From positions 1 through 6,087 of the forward strand of contig SDWK01000397.1 in NCBI GenBank assembly GCA_004195335.1: 6,087 bases of DNA. The letters run 5' to 3'. The stretch is from Shewanella sp. GTDB lineage: Bacteria > Pseudomonadota > Gammaproteobacteria > Enterobacterales > Shewanellaceae. Shown here in pieces: positions 1-5,542 of the stretch (the stretch's first letter is position 1; every line of letters begins with the position of its first letter). The notes below the pieces were generated by a model. It did no database searches and was not told where the DNA came from. It saw only the letters and a program-made list of their open reading frames with translations. A program made the translations under genes and the position numbers.

Positions 1-291
1 GATAATATCAGGACTGAAGCTCCCTCCCGACCTCAGATCTGTACCTTGATCACTATAGAGAAAATAGATATTCCCAGGGTCTTTTGTCGTTATGCCCGCC
101 ATGAAGCCATAATGTTCAGATTCAGAGATCTTTAATGATCCCTGTTCATTAGTGGCTGCAATAGAAAACTCACTGGCGCCGAAGCTATATCCACCATAGG
201 GGGCCACGAACACTTCAGCCATGACCGATGTGCTAATAAAAACAGGCACCACAGTCAAAATCGACAAAGGTAAATAATCTCTAATTTTCAT
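1..291 (-). CDS. Secreted, probable outer-membrane beta-barrel protein, 3' end cut off by window edge
   Basis: This is the first 97 codons of an open frame that runs off the left edge, so the protein is incomplete. The ATG at 291-289 has a good ribosome site, AAGGA at 302-298, six bases upstream. The product begins with a classical Sec signal peptide: charged start MKIRD, a hydrophobic stretch at about residues 7-20, and a likely cleavage after VMA at residue 25. The mature part opens EVFVAPYGGYSFG and continues with short alternating hydrophobic and polar stretches rich in Gly, Ser and aromatics (for example GFMAGI and IYFLYSD). That pattern resembles the first strands of small outer-membrane beta-barrels of the OmpW/OmpA-barrel type. 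I do not recognise the specific family, and the barrel call is inferred from composition. A soluble periplasmic protein remains possible. It lies 108 bases downstream of djlA on the same strand, with a palindrome between them, so it may have its own promoter. Confidence 0.72.
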   Translation of the reverse strand, partial: MKIRDYLPLSILTVVPVFISTSVMAEVFVAPYGGYSFGASEFSIAATNEQGSLKISESEHYGFMAGITTKDPGNIYFLYSDQGTDLRSGGSFSPDII

Positions 292-340
292 GATAAGTCC
301 TTTTTGTGTCACGACGATAACGTGTCAATATTACCACACC

Positions 341-366
341 AAGACAACTGTATAGACAGTAGTCTT
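341..366. repeat. Imperfect palindrome between djlA and the left-edge secreted-protein gene
   Basis: The arms AAGACaACTGT (341-351) and ACAGTaGTCTT (356-366) pair over eleven positions with one A/A mismatch (346 and 361) around a four-base centre, ATAG. It lies 50-75 bases upstream of the ATG of the left-edge gene and 34 bases beyond the djlA stop. Neither strand has a T-run after it, so a standard intrinsic terminator is unlikely. An operator for the left-edge gene, or an mRNA 3'-end hairpin for djlA, are the two readings I would consider. The structure is read directly from the sequence; its function is inferred. Confidence 0.5.
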
Positions 367-399
367 CAGAATCACATTTAAAATAATTTACTTACTTAC

Positions 400-1179
400 C
401 TACCGCATGCCTCTGTCACTTTTAACTCTGTCATAAGCAGCCTGAATATCTTGTGCTTTTGTTTTAGCTAACTCCATCATCTCTTGAGGCAAACCTTTCG
501 CGACCAATTTATCCGGATGATGTTCATTCATCAATTTACGATAGCCACGCTTTACCTCCTGATCCGATGACGCTTCAGACAACCCAAGCAAGTCATAGGC
601 ATCTTCAATCGTAGTCTGTTGATTATTGCCACCTTGATGAAAATTAAATTCAGCCTGCCAGCGCTTAAGGAGTTCATCCAGTTGGCTGGCACTAAAGCCC
701 AGCTCCAGAGCCACGGTTAATAGAACAGCGCGTTCTTTAGGATCGAGTTTTCCGTCAGACAGGGCCGTCTGGATCTGGATCTCCAGAAACATCTGCAATA
801 GCTCTTTACGCCCCATAGAGATGAGTCGAAATGTTTTCAGGCAAGCCTTAATATCGAAATCATTCGCTTTACCCTCTTTAAAAGCGGCTTGAGCTTCTGT
901 TCTTGGCTCGCCCTTGAGCTGCATCTGATCCATCAACAAGGTCGCAATACGAATATCATTTTCAGTGACTTGGCCCGAGGCTTTTGCCACATGCCCCATC
1001 ACGGCAAAGGTGGTATTAAAAAAGAGTGTCTGCCTATTCGCACCTTTACCTATAATGCCACTAAGCTCGGCACTTTTCTTATCATAAAGATGGCCTAACC
1101 ACAGACCAATCACACCGCCGATGATTCGACCAAACATGAAACCGATAGCGAAGCCAAAAAACTTACCCCAAATACGCAT
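400..1179 (-). CDS. djlA: DjlA, membrane-anchored J-domain co-chaperone of DnaK
   Basis: DjlA is a type III inner-membrane protein whose cytoplasmic J domain stimulates the DnaK ATPase; in E. coli, excess DjlA activates the Rcs envelope-stress pathway. The 259-residue product matches the family in order and length. A single N-terminal membrane segment (about residues 5-29) has the glycine-spaced pattern typical of the DjlA dimerising helix. A TerB-like helical domain follows (about 50-175, with MFLEIQIQTALSDGKL). After a short Gln/Asn-rich linker (about 180-190) comes a C-terminal J domain (about 191-259). The J domain carries YRKLMNEHHPDKLVAKG, with the essential HPD at residues 221-223. I chose ATG at 1179 because AAGG (1190-1187) sits seven bases upstream. 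The TTG immediately before it (1182) is in frame but only four bases from that site. It follows murU by 72 bases with no clear terminator, so it is probably in the amgK-murU transcript. Confidence 0.96.
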   Translation of the reverse strand: MRIWGKFFGFAIGFMFGRIIGGVIGLWLGHLYDKKSAELSGIIGKGANRQTLFFNTTFAVMGHVAKASGQVTENDIRIATLLMDQMQLKGEPRTEAQAAFKEGKANDFDIKACLKTFRLISMGRKELLQMFLEIQIQTALSDGKLDPKERAVLLTVALELGFSASQLDELLKRWQAEFNFHQGGNNQQTTIEDAYDLLGLSEASSDQEVKRGYRKLMNEHHPDKLVAKGLPQEMMELAKTKAQDIQAAYDRVKSDRGMR

Positions 1180-1251
1180 CAATAAACCTTACTCATAACA
1201 ATAATTGAAACTAAATAAAAATTAAGACCGAGACGGCTAATATTGCTCGCT

Positions 1252-1941
1252 TTATCTCAAGCTTTGCTGCCGACACTCTAAGTTATCTAACCGTTGTTTC
1301 GTTCCGACATCACACCAAAATCCGGGGAAATACGAACCAGAAACCGCACTTAAAGCCATTTTATCTCTCAATAATGGCGCCAATGGGAAACCATTATCTG
1401 GAGTGTTATCAAAAAGTGAGGGGTGATAAATTCCCATACCGGAAAACGTCAATCTCGGTTCATTATCAACAACATCAGCCGCAACCAGCCCATCTCTTAA
1501 GGGAAAGTCTCCCTTAGGATGCTGCTCAGGATTATCGACCAGCCATAAATGGGCAAGTCTACCATTTAACGAATTTATCGAATTAAACTCAAGGAGTTCG
1601 GGCAACTCATCGATAAATATATCCCCATTAATAACCAGGAAAGGCCCGTCACCCAATAAAGGTAAGGCCTGTTTAATTCCACCACCCGTTTCTAATGCAC
1701 TGGACTCTGCACTGTAGAGAATATTGACTCCCCACTGGCTACCGTTTCCCAAAGCCTGAACCAACTTATCACCGAGCCATGCATGATTAATGACAATCTC
1801 GCTGATACCAGCCTTAGCCAGGCGCTCTATGTGATAGACGATTAACGGTTTGCCATCGACTCTGACCAGAGGTTTCGGAACCGAGTCGGTGAGAGGGCGC
1901 AATCTCTCACCCCGACCCGCAGCTAAGATCATCGCTTTCAT
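1252..1941 (-). CDS. murU: MurU, N-acetylmuramate-1-phosphate uridylyltransferase
   Basis: MurU transfers UMP from UTP to MurNAc-1-phosphate, giving UDP-MurNAc in the cytoplasm. This is the last step of the peptidoglycan-recycling bypass described in Pseudomonas, which avoids the fosfomycin-sensitive MurA step. The 229-residue product is the usual length. It begins with the nucleotidyltransferase signature MKAMILAAGRGERLRPLT, followed by PKPL at residues 22-25. LETGGG at 83-88 lies in the sugar-nucleotide site, NGD at 105-107 supplies a metal-binding Asp, and DVGT at 211-214 gives the second conserved Asp. The close resemblance to Pseudomonas MurU (INHAWLG, LETGGGI, LVDNP, GDFPL, TFSGMGIYHPSLF) is from recall. 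It favours MurU over GlmU-like or glucose-1-phosphate enzymes, and the adjacent kinase gene supports this. ATG overlaps the amgK stop as ATGA. Its ribosome site, AAGGAG at 1952-1947, lies inside amgK, which suggests coupled translation. Confidence 0.93.
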   Translation of the reverse strand: MKAMILAAGRGERLRPLTDSVPKPLVRVDGKPLIVYHIERLAKAGISEIVINHAWLGDKLVQALGNGSQWGVNILYSAESSALETGGGIKQALPLLGDGPFLVINGDIFIDELPELLEFNSINSLNGRLAHLWLVDNPEQHPKGDFPLRDGLVAADVVDNEPRLTFSGMGIYHPSLFDNTPDNGFPLAPLLRDKMALSAVSGSYFPGFWCDVGTKQRLDNLECRQQSLR

Positions 1942-2942
1942 TTTGGCTCCTTAAAAGCTGGAGTAATCAGAGTCTCAATCCATTGACTAAAGCAAGATAA
2001 CTCTGGGTAGCGAGCCGAAATATCGTGTATATATTCCAGTGTTAACGGAATATCATTCATATAAGCAGGTTTGGCGTCTCTGTATTTCAATCTGGCAAAG
2101 ATGCCCGCAGCCTTGATATGGCGCTGTAACCCCATAAGATCAAACCATCTCCGATAGGTCGCTACAGGTAGATCTTTATCTACTACACCTGCGTCAACCA
2201 CCTGCTGAAAGTGTTGCAACATCAACTTTTCAACGACCTCATCTGGCCAGCGAATATAACAGTCTCGAAGTAAAGACACCGCATCATAAGTTATCGGTCC
2301 TAATACTGCATCCTGAAAGTCAATAACATGCAAATGGCCATTTTTCAGCATCAAATTGCGGCTGTGATAATCCCTATGCATCCCAACCTTAGGCTGTTCT
2401 GCGGCGTTATTAATCAACACTGCATAAGTCCTATCCAACATAACTTGCGTTGCATCATCGAGTTCAATCCCAAGATGATGTTTTATCAACCAGTCAGTAA
2501 AAATATCCAATTCTCGTTTTACAAATTCGCCGTCGTATAGAGGCAATGGTATCTCGCCGTTATCCTTAACCTTACTAACACTATCCAAGAGGGCTAAAGC
2601 TTGCCCATAATAGTGGTCCACATTATTGAGGGTTAACTCAGACAAGAGTTGCACGTCCCCCAAATCACTCAACAAAAGAAACCCATCTTCAACATTTATT
2701 TCAATCACTTGAGGTGTTGAAACGCCTTGTTTAAGATAGGCGTTTGCCAGTTTAACAAAAGGCATCACCTCAATCAGTTCTGGCGGGGAGTCCATAACGA
2801 TAAAGCTCTTATCGTCAGCTTGAACCCTGAAGTAACGCCTGAAACTGGCATCACCCGAGATCAGTTTTGGCGTCACTCCAGTATCAAAAATGCGGTTTAG
2901 CCATGCATTTAAAGCAAGAAATCTAGGATCTGACAAGGGCAC
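1938..2942 (-). CDS. amgK: AmgK, anomeric N-acetylmuramate/N-acetylglucosamine kinase
   Basis: AmgK phosphorylates MurNAc (and GlcNAc) at the anomeric carbon using ATP, supplying MurNAc-1-phosphate to MurU. At 334 residues it has the aminoglycoside-phosphotransferase fold. The N-lobe includes SGDASFRRYFRV (residues 29-40) and FIVMDSPP (47-54). The catalytic loop is HRDYHSRN, with Asp191 as the expected catalytic base and Asn196. IDFQD at 207-211 gives the metal-binding Asp208. The C-terminal GLQRHIKAAGIFARL (271-285) is characteristic of the family. The start is a GTG at 2942, with TAAGAG about seven bases upstream. An ATG five bases further upstream is out of frame. The GTG start gives an N-terminus (LNAWLNRIF) that aligns with remembered AmgK proteins. 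It overlaps murU by four bases and diverges from lptD. A consensus -10 sits about 30 bases before the start. Older annotations would call it a generic phosphotransferase. Confidence 0.93.
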   Translation of the reverse strand: MPLSDPRFLALNAWLNRIFDTGVTPKLISGDASFRRYFRVQADDKSFIVMDSPPELIEVMPFVKLANAYLKQGVSTPQVIEINVEDGFLLLSDLGDVQLLSELTLNNVDHYYGQALALLDSVSKVKDNGEIPLPLYDGEFVKRELDIFTDWLIKHHLGIELDDATQVMLDRTYAVLINNAAEQPKVGMHRDYHSRNLMLKNGHLHVIDFQDAVLGPITYDAVSLLRDCYIRWPDEVVEKLMLQHFQQVVDAGVVDKDLPVATYRRWFDLMGLQRHIKAAGIFARLKYRDAKPAYMNDIPLTLEYIHDISARYPELSCFSQWIETLITPAFKEPK

Positions 2943-2963
2943 CTCATGGCTCTTATAGGAAAA

Positions 2964-2982
2964 TTGCTTTATTATAAAGCAA
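2964..2982 (-). promoter_or_regulatory. Candidate amgK-murU promoter -10 inside a perfect 9-1-9 palindrome
   Basis: The arms TTGCTTTAT (2964-2972) and ATAAAGCAA (2974-2982) are perfect inverted repeats around one central base. Read on the minus strand, the palindrome contains an exact TATAAT at 2976-2971. That would put a transcription start near 2964 and leave a leader of roughly 22 bases before the amgK GTG, a sensible distance. No good -35 lies 16-18 bases upstream (TATTAG or TTATTA at best), so the promoter may depend on an activator or be weak. The symmetry over the -10 would also suit a repressor site. The palindrome and the hexamer are seen directly; promoter activity is inferred. Confidence 0.5.
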
Positions 2983-2985
2983 AAT

Positions 2986-3023
2986 GGAAACAGCTAATAA
3001 GCTCAATCTCGATATTTAGCTGT
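2986..3023 (+). promoter_or_regulatory. Candidate lptD upstream control region: inverted repeat and weak envelope-sigma-like boxes
   Basis: ACAGCTAA (2990-2997) is repeated in perfect inverted form as TTAGCTGT (3016-3023), with an 18-base spacer. Overlapping it, GGAAACA (2986-2992) is followed 16 bases later by TCGAT (3009-3013). This loosely resembles the extracytoplasmic sigma-E pattern (GGAACTT, about 16 bases, TCAAA), and sigma-E is known to drive lptD-surA in E. coli. The match is imperfect in both boxes, so I give this as a tentative site only. A start near 3019 would leave a leader of about 78 bases before the lptD ATG. No convincing sigma-70 promoter facing lptD is visible in the region. 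Confidence 0.25.
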
Positions 3024-3024
3024 G

Positions 3025-3049
3025 TTGCCTGATAGAAGCGGCAATTTTT
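3025..3049 (+). terminator. Weak terminator-like stem in the lptD leader
   Basis: TTGCC (3025-3029) pairs with GGCAA (3040-3044) across a ten-base loop, and five Ts follow immediately (3045-3049). The arrangement is that of an intrinsic terminator or leader attenuator facing lptD, but the stem is only five pairs and would be weak alone. It lies 48 bases before the lptD start. A chance occurrence in AT-rich DNA is quite possible. Confidence 0.2.
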
Positions 3050-3096
3050 CTCACCAATACTTGTCCAGACTAAGAAATCATATTAAACGACTTAAG

Positions 3097-5421
3097 ATGC
3101 AGATCCGTTATTTATTGGCACTAAGCCTACTTCCCCAATTAGTCTTGGCTGAAGAAACTCCAGTTATATCAAATTCCGATACCCAGTGTCTCGTCGAGCC
3201 TCCGGTTCCCCGTTTGACGTCACCAGATAACAGCGATGGAAAATTAGATCTCCAAGAGATCCGTATCATCTCTGATCGCTCTGAAGCCCAAATGGGTAAA
3301 CAAGCAAAATTTAACGGTGATGTGTCTTTCAGTCAGGGTGGTCGTCATATCGCTGCCGATGAGGCAATTTTAGATCAAGAAACTGAACGCTTAGATGCGA
3401 ATGGCAACTTAGTCTTTCAAGATCAAATGTTTACTGTGACCGCTGATTCTCTCGTGGCCGAGATGCGCAGTAACAGTGCCACCTTGTCGGGGGCTAAATA
3501 CTGGTTACATGGCCAACAAATCCATGGCGATGCAGAAAAGCTCGAAATCACGCCAGATAACAATTTATACCTGACCAAAACCAACTTTACCACTTGCCCT
3601 CCAGAAGATACATCTTGGTTACTCGAAGCCGAAAAGATAAAAATCGACAGTAAAGAGGAATGGGGCGAGTTATGGGACGCCAAACTTAAAATTGGTAACG
3701 TGCCGGTGCTTTATATTCCCTATATGACGATACCGGTATCAGATAAACGTAAGTCAGGTTTGCTGTTTCCAACGTTCAGTACCAGCACCACCAATGGTGT
3801 TGAAGTTGCGACCCCCTATTACTGGAATATTGCACCTGACTATGATCTGACCTTCACGCCTCACTATATGTCTGCCCGTGGTCTATTTTTAAAGAGTGAC
3901 TTCAGATATTTAGCCGGTGATGATCAACAGGGTAAACTCAATATCGAATACTTAGCTAACGATGATATGTTAGCTAACGCGCCAGACCGTTATCTCTACC
4001 ACTGGGAACATCAGGGGGCGATCGATGATAACTGGCGGGTGCTGGCTAACTACACCGACGTATCGGATAACAACTATTTCAACGATTTAAAATCTGATGT
4101 CCAGCGCGCAACCGATAACCAACTGACTCGGATTGGTGAAGTCAGCTATTTCGAAAAAAACTGGAATTTCTACGCCAAAGTACAAGACATTAAAGTGCTC
4201 GGTGAAGATGAAAAGCCTTATCAGGTGATGCCGCAATTAGGTTTTCACTACCGTTATCCTGACATGTGGAATGGCTTAGATTTCGATTTTTTGAGTGAAG
4301 TCTCAAATTTTGAACATGAAGACAGTGACAAAACGACGGCAACACGCCTTCACTTTGAACCGAGTATCTCCTTCCCACTTCATGGGCCAGCAGGGTCTCT
4401 AACCAGTGAATTAAAGTTATTACAAACATACTATTCGCAGAGTGATGCCCGAATTGATGCCAATAAAGATCTCGATAGCAGCGTGAGTCGCACTCTGCCT
4501 CAGGTGAGGATCCATGGCCAAGTCAACTTCGAAAGGTTTACCGACTATTTTAACGAAAACTACCGCCAAACCTTAGAGCCTCAATTCCAGTACCTTTATG
4601 TGGGTTATGAAGACCAATCGAATATTGGTATTTATGATACGGCGCAGCTTCAGGAAGATTACTACGGGCTATTTCGTGAGCGACGTTTTTCTGGCCTAGA
4701 TAGAGTCGCCGACGCTAATCAGATGACTTTAGGTTTAACGACACGATTATATGATGAACATAATATTGAAAAATTTCAGTTCAGCCTAGGTCAGATATTT
4801 TACTTTCAAGAGAGCCGAGTCGGCATATCGGATTCATCTTTTCAAGGTGAAACCTTTACTTCAGAAAATACGTCTAACTCCGTTTTGGCTGCCGAATTAA
4901 ACACTCAAATTTACCGAGACTGGTATATGAGTGGTGCAATTCAGTATGATACCAAGCAGAGTGAAAACAAGAAGAGTGAAGTGACACTCGATTTCCGTCC
5001 AGGTGCAAACAAGCTAATACAGTTTAGTTATCGTTATGTCCCCGATCTTCTAAACAGCAACACGAACGAGTCGGTAAATATTTCACAGGCGGGGATGCGA
5101 GGAGCATGGCCGATAAATGATAGTCTTTACTTGGTCGGTAACTGGTATTACGATCTCAATGAGAGTCGTAGTGTGGAAACCTACGCAGGTTTTCAATATG
5201 AATCCTGCTGTTGGGCTTTACGCCTAAGTTATCATTATCGAATCAAGACAAATTATGATGATGACTATAATCCGGTACTGGATAATAGAGAGCTTTTTGA
5301 GAGCGGTTTATATCTCAATTTTGTAATAAAAGGGCTCGGTGGCTCTGGACCATTGGGTGTATCGGATATGCTTAATGATGGTCTGTTTAATTACCGCAAG
5401 CCGCTTTACCTGAAAAACTAG
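3097..5421 (+). CDS. lptD: LptD, outer-membrane LPS-assembly translocon
   Basis: LptD, with its lipoprotein plug LptE, inserts lipopolysaccharide into the outer leaflet of the outer membrane, receiving it from the periplasmic LptA bridge. The mature protein has an N-terminal jellyroll domain (about residues 50-175, with FNGDVSFSQGGRHIAADEAIL) and a large C-terminal beta-barrel (about 200-774). All four disulphide cysteines are present: Cys31, Cys167 and the adjacent pair Cys704-Cys705. Pro225 and Pro240 are spaced like the lateral-gate prolines of E. coli LptD. The length of 774 residues is typical. The frame is open back to a GTG at 3022. I chose ATG 3097 because the product then begins directly with a clean signal peptide, MQIRYLLALSLLPQLVLA, cleaved before Glu19. 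The 25 extra upstream residues would be polar and basic. The ribosome site at 3097 is weak (only TAAG next to the ATG). It diverges from amgK and precedes surA, as in the classical imp-surA operon. Confidence 0.98.
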   Translation: MQIRYLLALSLLPQLVLAEETPVISNSDTQCLVEPPVPRLTSPDNSDGKLDLQEIRIISDRSEAQMGKQAKFNGDVSFSQGGRHIAADEAILDQETERLDANGNLVFQDQMFTVTADSLVAEMRSNSATLSGAKYWLHGQQIHGDAEKLEITPDNNLYLTKTNFTTCPPEDTSWLLEAEKIKIDSKEEWGELWDAKLKIGNVPVLYIPYMTIPVSDKRKSGLLFPTFSTSTTNGVEVATPYYWNIAPDYDLTFTPHYMSARGLFLKSDFRYLAGDDQQGKLNIEYLANDDMLANAPDRYLYHWEHQGAIDDNWRVLANYTDVSDNNYFNDLKSDVQRATDNQLTRIGEVSYFEKNWNFYAKVQDIKVLGEDEKPYQVMPQLGFHYRYPDMWNGLDFDFLSEVSNFEHEDSDKTTATRLHFEPSISFPLHGPAGSLTSELKLLQTYYSQSDARIDANKDLDSSVSRTLPQVRIHGQVNFERFTDYFNENYRQTLEPQFQYLYVGYEDQSNIGIYDTAQLQEDYYGLFRERRFSGLDRVADANQMTLGLTTRLYDEHNIEKFQFSLGQIFYFQESRVGISDSSFQGETFTSENTSNSVLAAELNTQIYRDWYMSGAIQYDTKQSENKKSEVTLDFRPGANKLIQFSYRYVPDLLNSNTNESVNISQAGMRGAWPINDSLYLVGNWYYDLNESRSVETYAGFQYESCCWALRLSYHYRIKTNYDDDYNPVLDNRELFESGLYLNFVIKGLGGSGPLGVSDMLNDGLFNYRKPLYLKN

Positions 5422-5446
5422 TAAAACAATTACTTTTTCGATGAAC

Positions 5447-5475
5447 CATGAGTTAGACCTGTAGTCCAACTCTTG
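5447..5475 (+). other. Imperfect hairpin in the lptD-surA gap
   Basis: GAGTTAGAC (5450-5458) pairs with GTCCAACTC (5464-5472) around a five-base loop, with a single A/C mismatch. After a T/T mismatch, CA (5447-5448) and TG (5474-5475) extend the stem. A T-run (5484-5488) starts eight or more bases beyond the stem, too far for a standard intrinsic terminator. A second small stem, CGGCA (5492-5496) with TGCCG (5505-5509), follows. The pair could be a partial terminator, an RNA-processing or stability element between the two cistrons, or chance. The rest of the 121-base gap holds only the surA ribosome site. Confidence 0.4.
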
Positions 5476-5542
5476 ATAATAGATTTTTAGCCGGCATCAT
5501 TTATTGCCGAGCCAGTCGTTAATATGCCAAGGATTTTTGTTG

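Noticed and set aside
323..328. Exact TTGACA (-35 consensus) on the minus strand upstream of the left-edge gene
   Set aside because: The matching -10 position is AAAAAG, overlapping the ribosome site, so it cannot work as a standard promoter for that gene.
889..1098. Open frame of 69 codons on the plus strand inside djlA
   Set aside because: Fully antisense to a well-supported djlA, with no recognisable protein features; a shadow frame.
1222..1242. Possible terminator between murU and djlA (CCG-TCT-CGG on the minus strand, then a T-rich stretch)
   Set aside because: Only three firm pairs around a three-base loop, with a gap before the T-rich stretch; too weak to call, and co-transcription of djlA is more likely.
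2328..2540. Open frame of 70 codons on the plus strand inside amgK
   Set aside because: Antisense to the AmgK catalytic region, which is clearly coding; no ribosome site or family resemblance.
3022..3096. Upstream extension of lptD from a GTG start at 3022
   Set aside because: It would place 25 polar, basic residues ahead of a complete signal peptide, and it overlaps the probable promoter and leader. The ATG at 3097 gives a family-typical start.
3423..3683. Open frame of 86 codons on the minus strand inside lptD
   Set aside because: Antisense to the conserved LptD jellyroll and barrel start; Ser/Leu-rich composition typical of a shadow frame.
4190..4429. Open frame of 79 codons on the minus strand inside lptD
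   Set aside because: Antisense to the LptD barrel, with no supporting features.
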